Shown: positions 1-6,539 of the stretch, piece after piece | Layout of the letters: every line of letters begins with the position of its first letter | Position numbering within the stretch: position 1 is the first letter of the stretch | Assembly (NCBI GenBank): GCA_012837655.1 | Contig: DUQT01000217.1 | Span: 1-8,263, forward strand | Source of the DNA: Actinomyces sp. | Lineage (GTDB): Bacteria; Actinomycetota; Actinomycetes; Actinomycetales; Actinomycetaceae | Length of the DNA: 8,263 bases | Reading direction: 5' to 3' | Notes under the pieces: generated by a model | Database searches by the model: none | Seen by the model: the letters and a program-made list of their open reading frames with translations, nothing else | Told to the model about the DNA's origin: nothing | Position numbers and translations under genes: made by a program

Positions 1-1
1 C

Positions 2-823
2 GGAGCGCTCGTGCGCGCCGTCCGCCACGCGACGAAGACCAAGCCGAAGGCATCTGGCAAGCCGTTCCCGGGAATCTTTGAACACGCAATCGAAATGATC
101 GGCGGTAACCACGCTGTTGCCGTTGGTGACCGTCTAGACACTGATGTTGCAGGGGCTTTGGCCGCATCGATACCTACGATGCATGTGCTCACCGGCGTGA
201 ATGATGCACGCGACGTGATTCTTGCTGATAGGGGACTGCGCCCGCAGCTCGTGCACCTGGACATGCGCGGCTTGAATGAGCCACACCCGCGTCCTCGTCA
301 CCACAAGAACGGAACCTGGACCTGCGGCGTTTCCCAGGAAGCAAAGGTAGTCGCCGGTCACCTCACCCTTGACGGTGTCGTTTTGCCGGAAGAGGGCGCT
401 ACTGTCACACTCGATTCCTACCGCGCGCTGATCGCAGCAGCTTGGGATCACGCGAAGGAAACCGACTCCAAGGTGAACTGCCCGCCCATCACCGTCGTTG
501 AAAACGACGACGAGGCCGGAATTTTGGAAAGGCCCGAGCCAGTTGAGCAGCCGGACCAGATCGGCGAGTCTGATCCTTCCAGTGGATTCGACCAGGTGAC
601 GACCGAACCAGCCGAACAGTCTGCGCAGGATGATCAAGAAAACGCAGCAAAGTCGGAACAGGAGCAATCCGAAACCGACGAAACTGAAGAGTTACCCGAG
701 GCAGACGTTAGCGACGACGACCTCGAAAATGTTGACGTCGATGGCATCCCGGAGTTCCTGCCCGGCGAAGAAGACCTGGCTGACCTGATGGAGGAAACCA
801 AACACCTGGAGGATGAAGAGTGA
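2..823 (+). CDS. HAD-IIA family phosphatase, probable glycerol-3-phosphate phosphatase (5' partial)
   Basis: This is the C-terminal part of a HAD hydrolase. The frame is open to the left edge: codons from base 2 read GAL directly before the GTG at 11, matching the GxLVxAV segment of the family, so that GTG is probably internal. Numbering from the GTG, the motif III lysine is K17 in GKPFPG and the acidic motif IV is GDRLDTDVAGA (39-49). The nucleophile DxD motif lies upstream of the window. Residues ~90-160 contain GTWTCGV and DSYRALIAAAW, and may be the GNAT-like C-terminal domain known from M. tuberculosis Rv1692, which dephosphorylates glycerol 3-phosphate from phospholipid recycling. Residues 163-270 form an unusual, probably disordered acidic tail with 42 Asp/Glu and 3 Lys/Arg in 108. 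Substrate assignment rests on synteny with Rv1692. The stop overlaps the next start by 4 nt (GTGA). Confidence 0.88.
   Translation, partial: GALVRAVRHATKTKPKASGKPFPGIFEHAIEMIGGNHAVAVGDRLDTDVAGALAASIPTMHVLTGVNDARDVILADRGLRPQLVHLDMRGLNEPHPRPRHHKNGTWTCGVSQEAKVVAGHLTLDGVVLPEEGATVTLDSYRALIAAAWDHAKETDSKVNCPPITVVENDDEAGILERPEPVEQPDQIGESDPSSGFDQVTTEPAEQSAQDDQENAAKSEQEQSETDETEELPEADVSDDDLENVDVDGIPEFLPGEEDLADLMEETKHLEDEE
808..812 (+). promoter_or_regulatory. Shine-Dalgarno GGAGG for the 47-aa small ORF
   Basis: GGAGG lies inside the end of the HAD gene, 7 nt before the GTG at 820. It is the main sequence support for the short ORF being translated, beyond coupling to the HAD stop codon. Confidence 0.7.
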
Positions 824-963
824 CCTCCGCTGAAGAATGGGAGTCTCGGTGGCTAAGTGTCGCCGAGCTACCACTGGAGGAAAGGCTGTCCCAGCTCAAA
901 GCTGCGGAGGCCGAACTGTCCGCACAGCTCAGCCAGTCGGAGTCTAACCAGTGGCAAAACTGA
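820..963 (+). CDS. Small conserved hypothetical protein (47 aa), Rv1693-like by position
   Basis: This is a 47-codon ORF with GTG start and TGA stop. It overlaps the HAD stop by 4 nt (GTGA at 820-823) and the start of tlyA by 13 nt. A good GGAGG sits 7 nt upstream. The protein begins MTSAEEWESRW. It then has VAELPLEERL and a helical, Ala/Glu/Leu/Gln-rich stretch (residues 20-41), with no membrane segment, signal peptide or cysteine. M. tuberculosis has a similarly short conserved hypothetical, Rv1693, at the same place between the HAD phosphatase and tlyA, so this is most likely its counterpart. Function is unknown. It could be a small helical partner of a neighbouring protein, or it could serve to couple translation of tlyA to the HAD gene. 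Its tight fit between two overlaps makes a chance ORF unlikely. Confidence 0.72.
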   Translation: MTSAEEWESRWLSVAELPLEERLSQLKAAEAELSAQLSQSESNQWQN

Positions 964-1808
964 GGCGCATTGACTCCGAGATGGTGCGACGAAAACTCGC
1001 GCCATCTCGGACGAAAGCTCAGGAGCTGATCCACGCCGGCTACGTCAAACTAGACGGCGAGGTCGTCACCAAACCTGCGCGGCAAATGGATCCCGCCCAG
1101 GCTCTGCTAATCGACCGTGAATCCAGCCCAAACTACGCCTCTCGCGGCGCGTACAAGCTCGCCGGCGCCCTCGAAATCCTGGGCGACCTTGCCCCACAGA
1201 TCCGGGGGAAACGCTGCCTTGACGCCGGCGCGTCAACCGGCGGATTCACCGACGTCCTGCTTAGAAACGGAGCGGGCAGCGTCGTAGCCGTTGACGTCGG
1301 ATACGGCCAGCTCATCTGGCGACTCCAAAGCGACCCGCGCGTCGAAATAAAAGACCGCACCAATGTTCGCTACCTTCAGCCCGAGGACGTGGCTCCAGCC
1401 CCAACGATTGTCGTATCTGACCTGTCCTTCATCTCTTTGACCCTGGTGCTTCCAGCGCTTCGCCGTTCGGCGGCACCGGATGCGGACTTCCTGCTCATGG
1501 TCAAACCGCAGTTTGAAGTGGGCAAGGATAAGCTGGGAGCGCAAGGCGTCGTACGAGACACCTCGCTTCACCACCAGGCCGTCCGCAAAGTGCTTGACGC
1601 GGCTTTCGAGCTTGGTCTGAAACCGTACGGAATCGCAGCAAGCCCGCTACCTGGGCCAGCTGGAAACGTCGAGTACTTCGTCGCCCTCAAACAAGACCAT
1701 GAGGCCGCCATCGATCGCAAAGACTGGGATGAACGCATCCCCCAGGCGATTGATCAAGGCCCCGCCAAATCGCAGTCGTCGACCCCTAGGAATGAGGAGC
1801 ATAAATGA
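951..1808 (+). CDS. tlyA: TlyA rRNA (cytidine-2'-O)-methyltransferase
   Basis: SAM-dependent 2'-O-methyltransferase. In mycobacteria TlyA modifies one cytidine in 16S rRNA helix 44 and one in 23S rRNA helix 69, and its loss gives capreomycin resistance. The 285-aa protein has an N-terminal S4 RNA-binding domain (~6-57, SRTKAQELIHAGYVKLDG). An FtsJ-like Rossmann domain follows, with SAM motif DAGASTGGFTD (91-101). The likely catalytic residues are K69 (SRGAYK), D157 (VSDLSF), K185 (MVKPQF) and E241 (GNVEYF), corresponding to the K-D-K-E set described for TlyA. The N-terminus has the length seen in M. tuberculosis, consistent with the two-site (type II) form. The interdomain linker reads PNYA (60-63), where RxWV-type sequence is usual. 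A charged tail of ~35 residues follows the fold. The GTG start at 951 has GGAG 8 nt upstream. The 3' end overlaps nadK by ATGA. Confidence 0.95.
   Translation: MAKLRRIDSEMVRRKLAPSRTKAQELIHAGYVKLDGEVVTKPARQMDPAQALLIDRESSPNYASRGAYKLAGALEILGDLAPQIRGKRCLDAGASTGGFTDVLLRNGAGSVVAVDVGYGQLIWRLQSDPRVEIKDRTNVRYLQPEDVAPAPTIVVSDLSFISLTLVLPALRRSAAPDADFLLMVKPQFEVGKDKLGAQGVVRDTSLHHQAVRKVLDAAFELGLKPYGIAASPLPGPAGNVEYFVALKQDHEAAIDRKDWDERIPQAIDQGPAKSQSSTPRNEEHK
1794..1799 (+). promoter_or_regulatory. Shine-Dalgarno GAGGAG for NAD kinase
   Basis: GAGGAG within the last codons of tlyA, 5 nt before the ATG at 1805. It supports that ATG over the ATG six codons further in. Confidence 0.65.
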
Positions 1809-2644
1809 ATCGCGCGATTATGATGCTCATTAACCCTAATCGCGAAGATGCTGCTGCAACCGGCGAAGTTGTTCGCCACGGCCTACAGCAGTACGGCATC
1901 GATATCGTGGACGCTGAAACGAATCGAGATGTCGAACTCGTCCTCGTCCTTGGAGGCGACGGCACCATCCTTTGGGCCGCACAGCACGCGCGTGAACGCG
2001 GCGTCCCACTGCTAGGCGTGAACCTTGGTCACATGGGTTTTCTTGCCGAGGCCGAAGTTAGCTCAGTCAGTTCCCTTGTAGAGCGCGTCGCTAAGGGGGA
2101 CTACGCCGTTGAAGAGCGAATGACCCTGGAACTCGACCTAGAAATGCCTGACGGCGAAATCAAACACGACTGGGCGATAAACGAGGCCGCAATCATGCGC
2201 ACCGACCTTGCACACCCCGCCCACTTCGGAATCGGTGTTGATGGGCAGGGCGTGTCAACCTACGGTGCAGACGGAATAATCCTCTCCACACCGACGGGGT
2301 CGACCGCCTACTCGTTTTCGGCGGGTGGGCCGGTGGTTTGGCCCGACACGGAAGCCGTCCTCATGGTCCCGCTCGCGGCACACGGACTGTTCACCAGGCC
2401 GCTGGTCGTGGGGCCCAACTCCGAACTAGAAGTTTCCGTTACCAAGCAGCAGTGGGCTGATCTGGAAGTTTGGTGCGACGGTATCCGATGCATCACTGCT
2501 CCGGCGGGCACACGCATTCTATGCCGCCCTTCAACGACTCCGGTAAAGCTTGCCCGCCTGTCTGACACACCATTCTCAGCTCGACTCGTTGCAAAGTTTG
2601 ACCTGCCCGTAAGCGGGTGGCGGCGTCTAGGAAAAGGCGAGTAG
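1805..2644 (+). CDS. nadK: NAD kinase
   Basis: NAD kinase (also called ppnK) phosphorylates NAD at the adenosine 2'-hydroxyl to make NADP in the cytosol. The 279-aa length is normal for a bacterial enzyme. Motifs in order: an N-terminal Rossmann start with IMMLINPNR; the catalytic GGDGT (50-54); GVNLGHMGFLAE (71-82); NEAAI (126-130), corresponding to the NE motif that contacts the nicotinamide side; the conserved core GADGIILSTPTGSTAYS (154-170) followed by FSAGGPVV; and AAHGLFTRPLVV (191-202). All recognised active-site elements are present. The ATG overlaps the tlyA stop by 4 nt, so translation is probably coupled. In actinobacteria it regularly sits between tlyA and recN, with no clear functional link to either. 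Nothing suggests truncation or transfer. Confidence 0.97.
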   Translation: MNRAIMMLINPNREDAAATGEVVRHGLQQYGIDIVDAETNRDVELVLVLGGDGTILWAAQHARERGVPLLGVNLGHMGFLAEAEVSSVSSLVERVAKGDYAVEERMTLELDLEMPDGEIKHDWAINEAAIMRTDLAHPAHFGIGVDGQGVSTYGADGIILSTPTGSTAYSFSAGGPVVWPDTEAVLMVPLAAHGLFTRPLVVGPNSELEVSVTKQQWADLEVWCDGIRCITAPAGTRILCRPSTTPVKLARLSDTPFSARLVAKFDLPVSGWRRLGKGE

Positions 2645-2653
2645 GTAGAGCCG

Positions 2654-4321
2654 ATGATCGAGGAACTACACATCGAAAACCTCGGCGTCATTGAATCCGC
2701 ACACGTCGAGTTCGAACCCGGCCTCACCGTGCTGACAGGTGAAACCGGTGCCGGTAAAACGATGGTGTTGACATCGCTTCAGCTTCTGCTTGGCCAGCGA
2801 GCAGACTCATCCAAAGTCCGCGCTGGGGAAAAGGAAGCTGTCGTTGATGGTGTGTTCAGCGTTGACCCAAACGTTGAGCTCAGCTACGACCTCGAAAATG
2901 AAAACGTAATCGTAACGCGAAAAGTTGGAACGTCACGGTCACGCGCATACCTGGATAGGCGGCCCGCACCCGTTTCGGCCCTGACGGAACTAGCACCGCA
3001 TCTGGCGGTGGTGCACGGGCAGGCGGATCAGATTGAACTGCGGTCCACTACTCGGCAGCGTGAACTGCTTGACCGATTTGGTGGGCAGGAGCACCGAAAA
3101 CTGTATGACGACTACCGCGAGGCCTGGCACAGCGCAGTTGAGGCCAAACGGGAACTGGATGAGTTCGCGGAGAGCCTGGCGGAAGCAGAAACCGAAATCG
3201 CGCAACTGCGCCCTGCCGTCGACAAGATTCGCGCACTGGACCCGCAGGACGGAGAAGAGGAAGAGCTGCGCCTCGAAGCCGAGCGCATCACGAACGCCGA
3301 ACAGCTTCGAAACGGCCTGTCGACCGCATACCAGGTCCTTATGGGAAACGAGGGCGGGGGAGTCATCGACGCCCTGGGCGTAGCGGTTGCCCACATCCAG
3401 CGGGTTGAAGAATACGACCCGCAACTGGCCGACATGTCGCATCGAATCTTGGAACAGCTGGTCGAGGTCGAAGCGATCCGCGACGACATTTCCGCCTACC
3501 TGTCCGACCTGAATGCTGATCCAGCCCGACTGGAATACGTGCATCAGCGCCGACGCGCGATCACTTCACTGTTGCGGGGGAGGGCGTTGGACATTCCATC
3601 GCTACTGACCTGGGCAGATGAAGCTGAAGAACGGTTGGAAGCACTTGAAAACCGCGACGACAAGCTTGCTGAATTAGAAGAGAAGCTCAAGCAGGCGCAA
3701 CATCGCGTGATTGAAACGGGAAGGTCCCTAACTCAATCCCGCATGGAGGCCGGCAACAAGTTGTCAAAACTGGTGGATAAGGAACTCGCCGGCCTGTCCA
3801 TGAAAGACGCGCGCCTGATAGTTGATGTGAAGAGCCGCGAAAAACCCGGACCTTACGGACTCGAAGATGTTGAGATGCTCCTGCAGGCCCACCGGGACGC
3901 AAATCCCGCCCCGCTGGGACACGGCGCGTCGGGCGGTGAGCTTTCCCGCGTGATGCTCGCACTGGAGGTCGTTCTAGCGGAACACGGCGAGCGCGATTCG
4001 CGTCACCTAACCTACGTGTTCGACGAGGTCGACGCTGGTGTTGGAGGACGGGCTGCCCGCGAGGTTGGGCGACGTCTTGCGCGGCTGGCAAAAGACCGGC
4101 AGGTGCTGGTCGTAACTCACCTGGCGCAGGTGGCGGCATGGGCGGATTCGCACTTCGTAATCAGTAAGAAGGGCGCCACTACTTCAGTGACTAGCCTCAC
4201 GGAAAAGGACCGGATTGTTGAGTTAGCGCGCATGCTTTCTGGTTCTGAGTCTTCTCAAACAGCACGCGCCCACGCCGCTGAGCTAAGAACTGAAGTAAAA
4301 GTGGCACAATCGGGGATGTGA
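2654..4321 (+). CDS. recN: DNA repair protein RecN (SMC-like ATPase)
   Basis: RecN is an SMC-like ATPase that acts at DNA double-strand breaks in recombinational repair. The 555-aa protein has the split ABC ATPase layout. The N-terminal half has Walker A GETGAGKT (29-36) and the RecN-type HGQADQIELRST (121-132). A long charged coiled-coil region (~145-400) with a central hinge-like part separates this from the C-terminal half. That half holds the ABC signature ASGGELSR (425-432), Walker B plus D-loop VFDEVDAGVGG (455-465) and the H-loop histidine H489 (VVTHLAQVAAWAD). Every ATPase motif is intact, so it should be active. Its length is close to E. coli RecN. The ATG lies 9 nt after the nadK stop with only a weak purine-rich upstream sequence (GGTAGAG). 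No LexA-type box is visible near the start, so any damage induction would have to come from elsewhere. The stop overlaps the steA start by 4 nt. Confidence 0.97.
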   Translation: MIEELHIENLGVIESAHVEFEPGLTVLTGETGAGKTMVLTSLQLLLGQRADSSKVRAGEKEAVVDGVFSVDPNVELSYDLENENVIVTRKVGTSRSRAYLDRRPAPVSALTELAPHLAVVHGQADQIELRSTTRQRELLDRFGGQEHRKLYDDYREAWHSAVEAKRELDEFAESLAEAETEIAQLRPAVDKIRALDPQDGEEEELRLEAERITNAEQLRNGLSTAYQVLMGNEGGGVIDALGVAVAHIQRVEEYDPQLADMSHRILEQLVEVEAIRDDISAYLSDLNADPARLEYVHQRRRAITSLLRGRALDIPSLLTWADEAEERLEALENRDDKLAELEEKLKQAQHRVIETGRSLTQSRMEAGNKLSKLVDKELAGLSMKDARLIVDVKSREKPGPYGLEDVEMLLQAHRDANPAPLGHGASGGELSRVMLALEVVLAEHGERDSRHLTYVFDEVDAGVGGRAAREVGRRLARLAKDRQVLVVTHLAQVAAWADSHFVISKKGATTSVTSLTEKDRIVELARMLSGSESSQTARAHAAELRTEVKVAQSGM

Positions 4322-5520
4322 AACGTTTCTTTAAGAGGTCGAAGGACGCCCTGAATGCGCCAACACAGGCGGCTCGGGTGCGCGTTGATGAGCGCACGAA
4401 AAAGCTCGCTCGTCGGCTTGAACCAGGAGACGTCGCTGTAATCGATCATGCTGACCTTGATCGAGTTGCCGCTGAGTCCCTGGTCGCGCAGGAGCCGGCC
4501 GCTGTGTTGAACGCTGCGAAATCGACAACTGGTCGCTACCCGAACCTTGGCCCCGGAATCCTATTGGAGGCGGGTATCCCGCTGATCGACGACCTGGGGC
4601 CCGACATCATGACGCTTCATGAGGGCGACTACGTAACGATTGATGGCAACTCGGTTTTTGTTGGTGAACGCCTCATTGCGGAAGGCATCCGGCAAACAGA
4701 GGAAACTAACGAACAGGCCATGCAGGACGCTCGCGAAGGCATGTCCGCCCAGATTGAAGCCTTCGCCGCCAACACGATGGAATACCTGGCTCGTGAACGC
4801 GACCTGCTCCTAAACGCAGTTGGTATCCCGGACGTAAAGACGAATTTCAAGAACAAGCACATGCTGGTGGTGGTTCGTGGCTACCACTACAAAGAAGATC
4901 TTGGCCTGCTGAAGTCCTACATCCGCGATTACCGCCCCGTCCTCGTCGGAGTTGACGGCGGAGCTGACGCCATCCTGGAGGCGGGTTTCAAACCCGACAT
5001 GATTATCGGCGACATGGATTCCGTGTCGGATAAGGCGCTTACGTGCGGCGCTGAAATTGTCGTTCACGCGTACCGCGATGGCCGTGCTCCCGGACTTGAA
5101 CGCGTGGAGCGAGTCGGCGTGGAACACGTGATTTTTCCCGCGACAGGGACTTCCGAGGACGCCGCTATGCTTCTCGGAGATGCAAAAGGCGCAAGTCTTA
5201 TTGTCACGCTAGGCACCCACACGACTTTGGTGGAGTTCCTCGACAAGGGACGCTCCGGCATGGCATCTACATTCTTCACACGCCTTGTAGTTGGGCCAAA
5301 GCTCGTGGACGCGAAGGGCGTGTCGCGAATCTACCGGACGCGAATCTCCTCATTCCAACTGTTCATGCTGTCTGCTGCCGGGCTTCTGGCCCTTTTCGTG
5401 GCCCTTGCTGTAACACCTGCAGGCCAGGCATTCTTGTCTATCATTAGTGTTTATTTCTGGGACGTTATTGACGTCATTCGCGGTTGGCTCGGTTTAGCTC
5501 CGGGCACGCCGACTACGTAG
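4318..5520 (+). CDS. steA: SteA-type cytokinetic/cell-separation protein (TPK-like domain, C-terminal membrane anchor)
   Basis: Ortholog of the actinobacterial SteA family (Rv1697 in M. tuberculosis). In Corynebacterium glutamicum SteA acts with SteB in daughter-cell separation, in the pathway that activates septal peptidoglycan hydrolysis. The 400-aa protein starts with a basic N-terminus. A family core follows with NAAKSTTGRYPNLGP (65-79). A thiamin-pyrophosphokinase-like fold then carries VGVDGGADAILEAG (210-223) and IIGDMDSVSD (229-238). Next come FPATGTSEDAAMLL (273-286) and VGPKLVDAKGVSRIYR (325-340). One hydrophobic segment (~346-367) anchors the C-terminus, leaving a short, partly hydrophobic tail. 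The bulk is predicted cytoplasmic. The GTG overlaps the recN stop (GTGA). The only upstream G-run ends 2 nt before it, too close for a normal ribosome site, so reinitiation after recN is likely. Despite the fold, thiamin pyrophosphokinase activity is not expected. Confidence 0.93.
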   Translation: MKRFFKRSKDALNAPTQAARVRVDERTKKLARRLEPGDVAVIDHADLDRVAAESLVAQEPAAVLNAAKSTTGRYPNLGPGILLEAGIPLIDDLGPDIMTLHEGDYVTIDGNSVFVGERLIAEGIRQTEETNEQAMQDAREGMSAQIEAFAANTMEYLARERDLLLNAVGIPDVKTNFKNKHMLVVVRGYHYKEDLGLLKSYIRDYRPVLVGVDGGADAILEAGFKPDMIIGDMDSVSDKALTCGAEIVVHAYRDGRAPGLERVERVGVEHVIFPATGTSEDAAMLLGDAKGASLIVTLGTHTTLVEFLDKGRSGMASTFFTRLVVGPKLVDAKGVSRIYRTRISSFQLFMLSAAGLLALFVALAVTPAGQAFLSIISVYFWDVIDVIRGWLGLAPGTPTT

Positions 5521-5522
5521 CT

Positions 5523-5527
5523 GGAGG
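5523..5527 (+). promoter_or_regulatory. Shine-Dalgarno GGAGG fixing the steB start at 5532
   Basis: GGAGG lies in the 11-nt gap after steA, 4 nt before the GTG at 5532. The frame is also open from an ATG at 5484 inside steA, but the 16 extra residues (MARFSSGHADYVAGGT) would precede the family's normal N-terminus and have no ribosome site. The GTG is therefore preferred. Confidence 0.72.
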
Positions 5528-5531
5528 TACT

Positions 5532-6539
5532 GTGGTCGATTTTAGATACCACCTGGTGTCGCTCATCTCTGTGTTTCTTGCACTCGCCCTGGGCGTAGTG
5601 CTGGGAGCCGGACCGCTCCAGGCTCCGATTGCTTCCGGATTGACGAATCAGGTTGAGTCTTTGCGGGAATCACAGGCGCGCACCAGTGAAGAAATAGAGC
5701 GCGTGCGTAATGACGTAACGCAGCGCAACCAGTGGATCGACGAGGTCGCACAGCAGGTCCTTCCCGGCACCTTGAAAGATAAAAAGGTCGCCCTGGTTAC
5801 GCTTGAAGATACCGCCACCGAGGACGTGGATGCGATCCGCGGATACATTGAACTTGCGGGTGGAACTGTGAATCAGCATGCCACTTTGACCAGCTCGTGG
5901 GCTTCCGAAACCCTAACGCAGTACCGCGCATCCCTTTCGGGCCCGGTTGCAACTCACCTTGCCAATCCGCTCGGTGAAGATGCATCACCTTCAGCTGTAC
6001 TTTCGCAGGCCGCCCTCGAAATCATGACGGTTCAGTCTGACGAATCGAAGCTACTGCGTGAAATGCTGACCGATTCTGAAAATGCTCTGCTGACCTTTGA
6101 CACGGAGCAGGCGCAGTCTGACGCCATTATCTTCATCGGCCCGGACAGGGAGCTACCGCCTTACGACGTGGATGCCCAAAATGCGGAACCCACCGAACCG
6201 CAGGACACGGAAGACGAAGCAATGGAAACCGGCGCCTGGGTGGCGTTCGCGGAGGCCGTTGCTAAGGCTCCCGCATCGGGCGTGGTGGTCGGAGACGCAT
6301 CGACCTCGGACGGCCTTATTGCGCTGGTACGTGACCAAAATATTGCAGTTACCACCGTTGATTCGGTCGGAACTTCGATGGGGCATGTATCCTCGGTGCT
6401 AGCTTTACTGAGTGCGGACGCGTCGGCTCGATCTTTCGGATCGGCCTCGACCGCTACGAACGTGGTTCCGCCACTGCCTGAAGTAGCGAGCGCTGTTTCA
6501 AGTGATGCGCCGCAGGAAGAGGAGAATACTGGTGAGTAA
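5532..6539 (+). CDS. steB: SteB/MctB family membrane protein (often annotated as copper transporter)
   Basis: Member of the MctB family (Pfam family named after Rv1698) and the usual partner of SteA in cell separation in C. glutamicum. From the GTG at 5532 it is 335 aa. It begins MVDFRYHLVSLISVFLALAL with a single membrane segment (~8-28). A coiled coil (~36-78, rich in Glu, Arg, Gln) follows, and then a larger soluble domain containing KKVALVTLEDT (84-94), AIIFIGPDREL (198-208) and GVVVGDASTSDG (250-261). An acidic Pro/Glu-rich loop (~212-233) interrupts the domain and another acidic patch ends the protein. With one N-terminal anchor, the soluble part probably lies outside the membrane. Nothing resembles a transporter: there is one membrane helix, no cysteine and very few histidines. 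The copper-transporter label comes from Rv1698 and should be treated as a family name. The end overlaps the next gene by 8 nt. Confidence 0.9.
   Translation: MVDFRYHLVSLISVFLALALGVVLGAGPLQAPIASGLTNQVESLRESQARTSEEIERVRNDVTQRNQWIDEVAQQVLPGTLKDKKVALVTLEDTATEDVDAIRGYIELAGGTVNQHATLTSSWASETLTQYRASLSGPVATHLANPLGEDASPSAVLSQAALEIMTVQSDESKLLREMLTDSENALLTFDTEQAQSDAIIFIGPDRELPPYDVDAQNAEPTEPQDTEDEAMETGAWVAFAEAVAKAPASGVVVGDASTSDGLIALVRDQNIAVTTVDSVGTSMGHVSSVLALLSADASARSFGSASTATNVVPPLPEVASAVSSDAPQEEENTGE
6521..6524 (+). promoter_or_regulatory. Shine-Dalgarno GGAG deciding the PNPT-like start at 6532
   Basis: GGAG, within a purine run (AGGAAGAGGAG, 6514-6524), is 7 nt before the GTG at 6532. ATG codons at 6502 and 6505 are in frame but would add an arginine-rich leader (MMRRRKRRIL) and have no comparable upstream site. 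The GTG is preferred. Confidence 0.62.

Noticed and set aside
134..667. Minus-strand ORF (177 aa) opposite the HAD gene
   Set aside because: It is a shadow of the HAD frame. It appears hydrophobic only because it is the complement of an acidic region.
2422..2438. Possible LexA-type box upstream of recN (CGAAC...GTTTC)
   Set aside because: The half-sites are separated by 5 nt instead of the CGAAC-N4-GTTCG arrangement, the right half is imperfect, and it lies over 200 bp inside nadK.
2711..2716. TTCGAA palindrome near the 5' end of recN as an SOS operator
   Set aside because: It lacks the 4-nt spacer between GAAC and GTTC half-sites and lies inside the coding sequence.
2990..3544. Long minus-strand ORF (184 aa) opposite recN
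   Set aside because: It is antisense to the intact recN coding sequence, has no recognisable domain, and reflects the codon bias of recN.
3687..4139. Minus-strand ORF (150 aa), Arg/Pro-rich, opposite the recN ATPase C-terminal half
   Set aside because: The Arg/Pro/Gly-rich composition is typical of a shadow frame in G+C-rich DNA. The sense strand encodes the conserved RecN motifs.
4982..4996. Perfect inverted repeat CGGGTTT-C-AAACCCG
   Set aside because: It lies inside the conserved AGFKPD codons of steA, far from any promoter, with no second copy. It is best explained by coding sequence.
5484..5531. Upstream ATG extension of steB overlapping steA
   Set aside because: The extra residues precede the family's normal N-terminus, and the GGAGG at 5523-5527 points to the GTG at 5532.
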